Below the pieces are notes generated by a model. That model saw only the letters and a list, made by a program, of their open reading frames with translations, searched no databases and was not told the origin of the DNA. From Rhizopus sp. PT2906 (taxonomy: Eukaryota; Mucoromycota; Mucoromycetes; Mucorales; Rhizopodaceae), in the NCBI GenBank assembly GCA_025529335.1, contig JAMYHX010000189.1, positions 55,030 to 119,029 on the forward strand: a stretch of 64,000 bases of DNA, given 5' to 3'. Of this stretch, positions 10,186-19,329 are shown in pieces. Made by a program: the position numbers and the translations under genes. Each line of letters opens with the position of its first letter. Within the stretch, counting starts at the first letter, position 1.

Positions 10186-11637
10186 TTATTGATAATCTAG
10201 CAATGTCTTTACAATATGATGTGACACATCTCTTAAAAACAAGAGAGAACCGTCAGTTGAAACTATTGAACGCCATTTTTTTTTCTTTTACCTGTTTGCC
10301 CAATATCTAAAATGACTCTTTAATGCAACAATCCATTCAGATGCATAAGCATCAATCATATTTTCAGAGAGTACATAATCTAGCCTTGGATACATGTTCC
10401 CATCTGTTCCCAAGATACCATCCTTTGGTATCATCATCGTATTATCTTGATGTATCATCTTTCGTCTCTTTTTTCTCACACCGTCATCATCCAGTTCCTC
10501 CTCCTTTCTTTTTAGTGAATGGTCACTGTATGTCACAACACTTTCCGCTTTTACTGTAAAGAAAGACTGCCAAAAGGATTGTATATAGGGCTTGGCGGTC
10601 GCAATGGACGATTTAATGCCTAAATTGGGTATTCTCGGTAATCTTTTGGTCCTATCGACCAACACAGGCTCGACTGTATCATAATTAGGGTGTACCATAG
10701 GCTCTAGACGATAACCCAGCGGATCGAAAGGATGAAATATGTTGTGTATCCTTGTACGTGGTGGTGGACGAAACTGCAGATAATCCAATCCTCGACAGAT
10801 CAACCCTGCAGCTAACAAAAAAAAAAAAGAGAAGGATAAAAACATAGACTATGGAAAATAACAAGACTTTTTTTTTTTTTTTTACCTATTGGACTACCAC
10901 AAGTAAAAATACTTTTTATTTTAAAACCAAGTGGAGGTACTGTGATGTCAGGTGTATTACTAACATCACCTTTTGCCCAAGGAGGTAATCCATCTTCATG
11001 TTCTGACCATTGCATCGAGGCAATATCATAGGCAATAATACCACCCAGAGAGAATCCGATAAAATGTACATGTCCATTAAACCCTGGATGACTCGACACA
11101 TAATCCTCGTAAGCTTCAGAGCATGTCTTGACGACATGATTGATAATATGTTGGCCATATGGTTTTGTAAAATAGTAGAGACAATCCATCAACCAGTGAT
11201 TAACTGCTAATCGTACCTTGGGAACCGTCGTCAAGGTAGATTTATTCATTTTAGAGTCAATCATGTCATGAATAAAGCTATGCCATTCTGTGATTTCAGT
11301 GTCATTCAATGTATTTTTTATTATTCGTATAATCCATTCAAACCTATTGGGATATATTTCACTCGTATGTGCTTTTCGTATTGAGGATAATAGGATGATA
11401 AGATATCAAGCGTATTCTTTTGTATGGTAGACACTAGTTTATTTTCATTAAGAAAGGTTTTTTTTTATCTTGTTTGATTTGCTTATTACCATGATGCTTC
11501 ATATTTCCATACTTTTCATATTGTTGTCCCATACCATGAATAAAGAAAACAAGATGATCTTGGAAATATCAACATCTAATACATATATATACAATTGTCT
11601 ATTGCTTACCTGTAACTCTTTCATCATTATGTATCAT
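10186..11637 (-). CDS. DDHD-domain phospholipase (SEC23IP/DDHD2-like)
   Basis: Predicted intracellular phospholipase A1 of the DDHD family, which acts on phosphatidic acid and other phospholipids at ER/Golgi membranes. Six exons (11610-11637, 11490-11558, 11344-11433, 10886-11287, 10292-10811, 10186-10231) give 384 residues. Signatures: HLVFFIHGMGQQYEKYG near the start (oxyanion region), KYIPIEWHSF, the lipase elbow GFSLGG with Ser142, FTCGSPI, and the DDHD domain with FHPFDPLGYRLEPMVHP and RLDYVLSE through YWANRDVSHHIVKTLL. A Lys/Arg-rich insert interrupts the DDHD domain. It is much shorter than animal homologues and lacks the WWE/SAM part. The start is the ATG just after a CT-rich tract; extra upstream exons cannot be excluded, though the next gene ends only about 145 bases away. 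Confidence 0.85.
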
Positions 11638-11732
11638 GATAAAAAATAAAAGAAAAGAAAAGAAAAAAAAAAGGGAAATTTGACAACCAAGCGATACCAT
11701 AATAAGCCTCATACAGATTTAGGAGGTAAACA

Positions 11733-11770
<38 letters not shown>

Positions 11771-11782
11771 GGTATTTTTATT

Positions 11783-13817
11783 TTAATTCTTGTTCCTTTC
11801 AAGATATGAAACTAGTTCAGGGTTTCTTGTCAAGTCAGGATGAGTGGATTTCTAAAGACGATATTAATATTTTATACAAAAAAAAAAGAGAGGATATTCA
11901 TTTACCTCCAAATCTTGTAACCAAGGATGTGCCTATAGAAAATGAATTTGATATACATGTCTACATTTACTTTAATACTCACAAGTACTTGTTTAATCGT
12001 ATATCTTTTTGACTTGTCTACTGTCATCATTTTTCGAATCAGGTCTTTTGCTGTTGAAAAACTACATTAGTCAAATACATTCCTTCAATATTCTTTATTT
12101 ACCTTCATGACTTATGTCATCCCACACAGAGCAATCGAAATTAAAATCACCACGCTTTATTTGGTCAATTGTCTCCCTCTTGTGTTCTTCAGCTTCACTT
12201 CGTTGTAAGAATGGTGTAAATGCGACAAGAGCAGTGAATAACAAGACCCCCAAGCTCCAGATATCGACCTCTTTTCCATATCCATTAGGACAGTCGATCA
12301 ATTCAGGGGCAGCTTTATACGGGTGAGTATATATGCATATAAAAAGATGATATACCATACCATACATGACAGTTCCACAATTTGTTTCTAAAAGTCTACC
12401 TGGCCTCATAAAGGTAGATAAGCCAAAATCACACAGTTTGACAATAAGCCTTTCTCTATCAAAAATAACCACATTTTCCAACTTGATATCTCTGTGGACA
12501 ATATTTCGTTCATGAAGAAACTATTCGAATGATGTGAGTGATGGTTTTATATATGCATATAAACACATACAGCAATGGCGTGTGCTATCTGATCAAATAT
12601 GATCTTTACTTCATACTCCTTAAACTGATAAGAGGCAACGCATTCGAACAGGTCACCATTTTTACCACTACTAAGATTAATAACCAAGCTTGGTGATCAT
12701 CAAAAGGGGGGGACTTACTATTCCATAACAATATACATGATGTCATCCTGTTCATAGACTTTGCTGATTTGTATAATACACGGCTATAAACATAAAGTAA
12801 GCCTTTTTTTTTCTTTATGGTTCCTTGTATAAAAAAGATTTACATGAACAGGCATTGACATACAGACACTAATTTCTTTTAAAAACGCGTCGCGTAGCTT
12901 TTTTCTTCCGTGACACATGCTATTTCGGATCAATTTGATCGCCACTCGTTTCTTTGTCCTTTTACACTCTGCTAATTGAACCACACCATAGGTTCCTTCT
13001 GCTATTCGTGATTTTAGTACGTAGAGATCCTCTACTGCTCTTGCCCTTGTTGTGCTTGTCTTTGGTTTTACAAATTTGTAGGTTGGATTGGCTGCTTCAT
13101 TGTATAACTTTGGATCCATAAAATGTATGATATCGCCCGTCTTGAGTTCGATCGCGCCATTCTGTATCTTTTTAAAATTGACCCATGTTCCATTTGAACT
13201 ATGTGCTGTTAGAATAAGGAAGAGAGTTAAGCTCCCCATTTACCTTCTATCAAACACATATGGAACAAATCTTTCAACATTGTTTATGGATCTGTGTCTC
13301 TAACAAGGGATGATCATGAGTATCGTGTTTATAGTATTTTTTTGTTGATGTTGCTTACACAATAGATAATGGCGTGTACATCGCTAGCACCTTTAAGATA
13401 AAGCCTTTATATAAGGATAAGTAAAAAAATAGAATTTCATACATGATATATATATATATATATATATATGAACCTTATGTCACAATCTTCCTTTTTACCA
13501 ATAATGTATCCTGCTGCCTGATTATCTAAACGCTTATCCAATTCTCTATCCAACGTATACGTCTCTCCACCTTCTCTGACCAAATAACCCCAGGCGTCTT
13601 CATTGTTTTCTACTTTAAGCTGGGATGTAGAAGGGTCCTTGATCAGCACCTTGCTCGTTGTTGTTGTTGTGAGTAACCTTGGCTTGACTTTTCCGTTACC
13701 AAATAGGTTACATGACATGGAAGGTGAACTATAGAGTCTTCTTAACGAATGTCCACCACTGTGTCTTATTTCTGACTTTTTACGTACAAGTGATCGTCCT
13801 CTTTTTGTTGTTGTCAT
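11783..13817 (-). CDS. FHA-domain Ser/Thr kinase (Rad53/Cds1/Dun1-like)
   Basis: Predicted checkpoint-type kinase: an N-terminal FHA domain binds phospho-Thr, and a CAMK-type kinase follows. Eleven exons give 491 residues. FHA, about residues 85-175: YIIGKKEDCDI, DVHAIIY, HSSNGTWVNF, GDIIHF. Kinase, about 200-465: glycine loop IAEGTYGVV, VAIKLI, catalytic HRDIKLEN (Asp325), DFG (Asp345), APEL, DIWSLGVLLF. The C-terminus is short (HPWLQDLEKSTHPDL) with no second FHA domain, so it resembles Cds1/Dun1 more than Rad53. The splice pattern inside the FHA domain (13244-13270 and 13361-13404) is the weakest part; it was chosen because it alone preserves both HAII and SSNGTW in frame. Which checkpoint kinase it corresponds to is not settled. 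Confidence 0.82.
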
Positions 13818-13905
13818 TTAAAAACACAAAGGGAAAAAAAAAGTGTCAAATTTTTTTTTTTTCTTTGTTGGTTCCTTTACTCCTTTTCACTGTTTGTACT
13901 ACATC

Positions 13906-14033
13906 ATGCTTATTGTAAAATTAGTTCAATTTGATTTCAAAAGATCTCTACATTCATCCTAAGAAACCAAGACTGAACATATAGGGTCAATCCCATTCGA
14001 TGGAAGTATATAAAAGACAAATAAGTATAGGTG
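13906..14033 (+). pseudogene. Decayed copy of the OGG1 5' coding end
   Basis: This segment lines up with the first about 125 coding bases of the intact OGG1 gene 0.9 kb downstream. Both begin ATGCTTA(A/T)TGTAA, share ATTTGATTT, AAAGATCTC, AAGACT and GGTCAATCC, and the block TTCGATGGAAG followed by ATATA and AAGACAA. The copy has substitutions plus several indels that destroy the frame, and similarity ends where OGG1 exon 1 continues. It sits in the promoter of the FHA-kinase gene, whose start is at 13817. It is non-coding now; either a partial tandem duplication or the relic of an older full copy. Confidence 0.8.
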
Positions 14034-14830
14034 ACCAGAAAAATCAGATACACAAAGTATATATCAAAATTGAAGACGACGTGAAGGGGGGGGAAGTCGC
14101 TTGAAGAGTATCCTCAATCAAAGTTATGCATTACTTCAACTCGCTTGATGAAGTCTACTAAAAAGGCGATAAACGCGAAAAGCAAAATGTAGGACATATT
14201 TTGGGAAACGTTAATAAATGAAACGTCGTTCATGTTGTGTGTGTATCGATCTTGTCCAAGATGATTGAGGTATATTCAAGGATGACACATCCTTATGTTA
14301 CAACCTTTCATACAGCATCTCTGTTGTATAAGTATTTGCTGTAAAAGATAAAAAAAAAATACTGGCCATAAAGCAAGTTATTCTTACAGATGAACTCACG
14401 CTCCTGCTTTCATATGATTTGTAAAACGGACTCTCTCTCTCTCTCTTCTCTTGTCGTGATCTTGATGTATTATTACAGGCTCATCAACACATGGTACTTT
14501 TCTTATACTTTAGTGTTGATATTGTGTGCTTATATTGCAAACAGTCAAAACCCAGAATTAGACGAGCGGAACAGGGTTCCTCAATAGATAGGACAACTGG
14601 AACTGCTGAAAACAGGCGGGACTATTCAATAGACAACAAAGTTACCTATCTGTAAAGTATTTAGTAGGAGATGGTTGGAAGGCACGTTAGAAGGCGTCCT
14701 TCCTGGGAAGCATTAATTCGTAAAAAAAAAAAAAAAAAAAAAAAAGGTTTCAGATGGTTGTTCGGTAATTGCCTTATTTGGTGATTGCTTTTCATTGGTA
14801 AAGAAGAGCCAAGATTTTTTTTTTTTTTAC
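14034..14830. other. Intergenic region between OGG1 relic and OGG1
   Basis: No supported gene. It holds a G-run (about 14084-14091), a CT repeat near 14430-14445 and a run of about 24 A ending near 14744. The last 60 bases before OGG1 are T-rich. No clear continuation of the OGG1 relic (exons 2-4) could be recognised here. Confidence 0.4.
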
Positions 14831-15952
14831 ATGCTTAATGTAAGATTAGCCAATTTGATTTGGAAAGATCTCCATATTTCACCAAAGGAACTAAGACTAG
14901 ACACCTTAAGATGTGGTCAATCCTTTCGATGGAAGAATATAGAAGACAAGTGGATATCGGTATTACAAGGAAATCTTATTGTGCTAAAAGAAACTCGTGA
15001 GTTGTGTGTGTTTTTTGTTTGAAAAGTGCATATTGATAGTTTGACCCACTGTTAGCATCTAGTGTATTCTACGGAACCGTGGATGGTTCAGACAAGATAG
15101 AACCATTGCTAAGAGACTATTTCCAGCTTGATAAGGTATCCCTAGAATCATGCTACAGCCGCTGGTCTCAACTCGATGCGAATTTTAAGCTCAAATCAGT
15201 TCACTTTCAAGGTATTCGCATCCTTCGTCAAGATCCGTGGGAGAATCTGATTTGCTTTATCTGTTCGAGTAACAACAATATCAGTCGAATCACACAAATG
15301 GTCAACAAATTGTGTGTTCACTATGGACAAAAAGTGGGGCAACTGGAAGGGGAAGTGTATTATGATTTTCCTACGCTGGATAGTTTAGTGCAGGATGGAG
15401 TCGAGGCCAAATTGAGGGAATTAGGGTTTGGATATCGAGCCAAGTACATTGCAAACACAGCTAAAAAGATAAAAGAAGAACATGGCCAATTAGATTGGCT
15501 GTATTCGTTGAGAAAAGTCAGTTATCAGGAGGCCAAAGAAGAATTGATGAAACTTCCTGGTGTTGGACCAAAAGTGGCTGATTGTGTGGTAATACCTTCA
15601 CAAAAGAGATAAGAAAATAAAAAAGAGCTCATTTGTGTGTAGTGTTTGATGTCATTGGATCATCCAGAATCAATACCAGTAGATACACATGTTTGGCAAA
15701 TTGCCCAAAGATCTTATGGATTCAATAAGAAAGGAAAATCACTGACGAGTAAATTGTACGTTGAAGTAGGAAATCATTTTAGATTACTATTTGGGGAATA
15801 TAGTGGCTGGGCGCATTCTGTAAGGATGAAAAAAAAAAAATTAGAATAAGTAATTTTATTATGATTATTATTAACTTTATAAAAATTAGGTATTGTTTAC
15901 AGCAGATCTGAAGTCATTTGAGCAAATATTAAAAAAGAGAAAATTAGAGTAA
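14831..15952 (+). CDS. OGG1: 8-oxoguanine DNA glycosylase/AP lyase
   Basis: Base-excision repair enzyme that removes 8-oxoguanine paired with C and then nicks the abasic site. Four exons (14831-14996, 15056-15588, 15643-15819, 15890-15952) give 312 residues, close to yeast and human OGG1. N-terminal region: LRLDTLRCGQSFRWK. HhH-GPD core: RILRQDPWENLICFICSSNN, LGFGYRAKYI, and the helix-hairpin-helix LPGVGPKVADCV with catalytic Lys228. The GPD Asp is in SIPVDTHVW (Asp247). Both catalytic residues are intact. The C-terminal exon is a short basic helix (FEQILKKRKLE). It shares an upstream region of about 1 kb with the divergently transcribed FHA-kinase, and a broken partial copy of its own start lies in that region. 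Confidence 0.96.
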
Positions 15953-16049
15953 ATGTTATGAAGCCAGTTTTGATAACTTGGTTGTATAATGTTTAAAAAA
16001 CTCTTTGACTATTAATAAAATGAGCACATGATTATTTAAATAGAATAGA

Positions 16050-16253
16050 TTAATTACCACTGTCTGAACTACTCGTTCTTCTTTGAATGTCAGGTCGTTT
16101 TATTTTGCAAGTGTGAACTGTGGGTGGTTCAGAAGAAAACGATACTAGGCACGTTCTCTGTTTGGGTGGTTCTTGTTTGATAGGTTTAGATTCATACCAA
16201 GAGTTAAGCATAGGTAAAGCATCATAGAAAGATGTCCTTTGATCTGGCAACAT
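16050..16253 (-). CDS. Small hypothetical protein, 67 residues
   Basis: The product begins MLPDQRTSFYDALPMLNSW, is basic and Ser/Pro-rich, and ends RRTSSSDSGN, which resembles a phosphorylatable tail. The ATG follows a (CT)n tract and a TATA-like stretch, the usual start context here. No family is recognised. It converges with OGG1 (97 bases between stop codons). It may be a real short gene or the last exon of a longer one; reading on upstream gives only low-complexity sequence. Confidence 0.4.
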   Translation of the reverse strand: MLPDQRTSFYDALPMLNSWYESKPIKQEPPKQRTCLVSFSSEPPTVHTCKIKRPDIQRRTSSSDSGN

Positions 16254-16524
16254 TATGTGTGTGTATGTATAAATATAAAAATAAAGAGAGAGAGAGAGAG
16301 AGAGAAAAGGAGAACGAGACCTTTTGTTTATTTCTTGATTTGCGGAGAAAGAGACAGAAATAAAAAAGACCAATTGAAATAGAGTTACACAATAACACAG
16401 ACAAGGAAATGCATACTTTGAATGAAAAGGGTTCCCCCCCCTTTGAATTGATTATACACGATAAATTCCATTCTATAGCATTCTCTCTATTTCATTCTCT
16501 CTCTCTCTTTTATTTTTATAAAAA

Positions 16525-18092
16525 ATGAGTGGTAAGCAGTAGAAATGACTTGTAAATCAGACTTTTTAATGTGTTTAAATAGAAGTAAATACTTGTCCTA
16601 AAAATATAAATAAATCTCTCATTGAATTCATTTATAGCGAAAGATTGTACGCAAACGACTGCAAGGTTACGTTGGTTTTGCCAATTTACCTAATCAGGTA
16701 CATCGTAAGTCTGTTAAAACCGGTTTTGAGTTTACCTGTATGGTTGTTGGTAAGTACACACAATATTTATTATTTTATTATTAATTTGTGTGTAGGTGAA
16801 TCTGGCCTTGGAAAATCAACCTTGATTAATACCTTATTCAATACTCAAATCATTCCTCCCAGAGAGATTCATATCCCTCAGGAATTACCAAAGACAATTG
16901 CTATTCAATCTCTGACATCTCATATCGAAGAGAATGGTGTCAGACTCAAGTTGACCGTCGTTGACACTCCTGGCTTTGGTGACTTTATCAACAATGAACA
17001 AAGGTAAGGCAAAGTACAATGACGATCGTTTCATTGATTGTCTCTCTAGTTGGATACCTATTCTTGGTGACATCGAGGCTCGATATAATACCTATCTTGA
17101 ACAAGAGACGCGTGTCCATCGTCAGCGATTGGAGGATAACCGTATTCATGCCTGTATCTACTTTATTGCTCCCACAGGCCATTCTTTAAGGCCCATTGAT
17201 ATCGAACTTATGCGTCGTCTTCACAAACGTGTTAATTTGATTCCTGTCATTGCCAAGGCTGATACCATGTCTGATGAAGAAATCATAAGCTTCAAACAAC
17301 GTATTATGGCTGACATCGAACACCATGGAATCCAAATATACCAGGCGTCTACTTATGAGCATGATGATATAGAGACTATTTCTGAAAATAGAGAAATTAT
17401 GTCCAAGATTCCTTTTGCCATCGTCGGCTCCAATCATGAATATACCACCCAGAGTGGTCATCGTTTCCGTGGAAGACTCTATCCTTGGGGTATCATCGAG
17501 GTTGATAATGAAGATCACTGCGACTTTGTTAAATTGCGTCAAATGCTTATTCGGTAAGTTGGATGGTTGCAAAAGTGAGAGAGATATAACTCAAAGGGGA
17601 ATCCATTTAGTTCCCATATGGAAGAATTAAAGGAACATACGAATAATGTTCTTTACGAAAACTATCGTACTGAGAGATTATCAGCCATGGGTTTCCAACA
17701 GGATGCATCAGTATTCCAGGAAGTCAGGTAAGTAAAATGATAATAAAAAAGGTTGAAAAGAATCCTTAAATCTATATATGTATAGTCCTCAGCAAAGAAT
17801 GGAAGAAAGACGTATTGCAAACGAGCAAAGATTAGCCAAGTTGCAATCAGAAATGAATGCCATATTGCACGCAAAGGCTCAAGATAAGGAAAGAAAGTTA
17901 AAACAGTCTGAACAGGAGGTAAAAGTCTATAATGATTTATGAATGAATTATAATAACAATGATATGCATTAGCTCTATATTCGACACAGAGAAATGAAAG
18001 AAGCACTTGATAGACAGCTAGCAGAACTAGAAGAGAAGAAGCGTAGATTAGATATCGAAAGAACAAAGAAGAAAGGATTTGCTTTTAAATAA
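16525..18092 (+). CDS. CDC3: Septin, CDC3-type
   Basis: GTP-binding filament protein of the septin ring at division and branch sites. Modelled with eight exons: 16525-16531, a 2-base exon 16583-16584, 16638-16749, 16796-17003, 17050-17553, 17611-17727, 17786-17918, 17973-18092, giving 400 residues. G1 GESGLGKST, G3 DTPGFGD, G4 AKAD, the septin-unique element region ending RLYPWGIIEVDNEDHCDF, then a coiled-coil tail (MEERRIANEQRLAKLQSEMN). Cdc3-specific resemblance: GYVGFANLPNQVHRKSVKTG at the N-terminus, SHIEENGVRLKL, HREMKEALDRQL and the terminal KKKGF. The N-terminus MSERKIVRKRL is obtained only if the 2-base exon is used. Confidence 0.92.
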
Positions 18093-18102
18093 ATAAATTA
18101 CC

Positions 18103-18360
18103 TTATAACGATTTCATCCATCTATCCAATTTTGCCAAGGAGCGGTCTAAATGTCTAACCTGCGCCGCTAAATCATCGTATTGTATCTTGATCTCTTCCT
18201 CTATGTCTTCTACTTTAGGTTTGGGATAAGTTGAAAATGCATTCTTGATGGACATAAAGACGATTTCTATAGACTCTCTATCAACGGATAGATCATCCAG
18301 CATATCCTGAATGTATTGTAATTGTTTATATTTTTCCATGTCTTCCTTCTTTGATGTCAT
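18103..18360 (-). CDS. Small helical protein, unknown function (85 residues)
   Basis: A single-exon frame with ordinary amino-acid composition and predicted helices throughout: MEKYKQLQYIQDMLDDLSVD, then YPKPKVEDIEEEIKIQYDDL and a C-terminal heptad-like LDRSLAKLDRWMKSL. Size and composition suit a small subunit of a helical complex (kinetochore or Mediator type), but no specific family can be named. Its stop lies 11 bases from the septin stop (convergent), and its start is 139 bases from a divergent gene, so the two may share a promoter. Confidence 0.6.
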   Translation of the reverse strand: MTSKKEDMEKYKQLQYIQDMLDDLSVDRESIEIVFMSIKNAFSTYPKPKVEDIEEEIKIQYDDLAAQVRHLDRSLAKLDRWMKSL

Positions 18361-18499
18361 TAAAGAAAAAAGGAAAGAGCGGATAAAGAATACTACGTTT
18401 ATATATCATTGTCTCTCAATTTATAATCGTTAAGTAAGCCGTGTAACACGTATTTGTCTTTATTTAGTCAACAGCCGTCAACTCCCTGCGGCGCTTCCG

Positions 18500-19329
18500 A
18501 TGAACTACAACATTTTTCCTTTTTTCTTTCATGCTTATTTCAGACGAATACCGTCAAAAGTTACTAAACTATTTTCCATGTTTACCAAAGAAAGGTTTGT
18601 ACATTTTTCTATTTTATTTATTGCTATTTTATTAAACATAAACGCAGATATTTATTATCAATTATTAAGACAAGCAACAGTCGTCAACTTTAGGAACGCC
18701 TTTCCTGAACTGGTGACGCATGTTGATTACAATAATGGCAGTAATGATGACAATGGGTATTATAAATGGAAACTGGCAAAGTCAGTTCTTAAAAGAGTAG
18801 ACGATAGCGAAAATGATTGGATATACTCTTTTATACCACAAACATCTATATATGGATTCTTGGAACATCCAGTTCTTCAGAATTCTAAATGTGTTACATC
18901 GGACAATTGGATGGATAAGTCAAAATTTATTCCAACCATCCCGCTGCCACCTTTATTACCTCTAATAAGGCAAGAGTCAAATGATAAAATACAGCTTGGT
19001 TCAGCTGTCATGGATCGATTAACATCTTTTATCACTGTTTATGGTAAACACATCATTTAAACTGCTTCGCTTTTTTTTTTTTTGATTCACTTTTAAAAGA
19101 TAAAAATGAACGAACCACACTCAGTAAGCCAACATGTCCTAACACAAGTCTAACTCAGATAGATATTCCTTCTCAGCCACAGGGACCCTCTTCTCAGGGC
19201 ATTGATCTTTATGCAGCTTCATTTCTATCTCAGTCCTATATCAATAACTTTAAAGCTATTTATCCACAAAAGACATCAACCAAGAACAAAGAGACATGCG
19301 AATTGAATCATTTCAGATTCAAGTTTTAA
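18500..19329 (+). CDS. Uncharacterised protein (two exons)
   Basis: Exons 18500-19043 and 19100-19329 (56-base intron with an AAAAG acceptor) give 257 residues. The middle part looks globular (LLRQATVVNFRNAFPELVTH, DWIYSFIPQTSIYGFLEH), and the C-terminal third is Ser/Gln/Pro-rich with repeated SQ/TQ-like steps (SLTQIDIPSQPQGPSSQG), a composition seen in ATM/ATR-type kinase substrates; that link is inference. The N-terminal 45 residues are hydrophobic and less convincing, and the true start may be the internal MFTKERF. The coding end overlaps the end of the converging ZGRF1 gene by about 11 bases in the favoured models. No family recognised. Confidence 0.6.

Noticed and set aside
10101..10310. 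Plus-strand frame over the end of the DDHD gene
   Set aside because: It is antisense to the last DDHD exon, which is supported by conserved residues (RDVSHHIVKTLLDYQ).
17662..18066. 134-residue minus-strand frame
   Set aside because: Hydrophobic shadow of the septin coiled-coil exons and introns on the plus strand.
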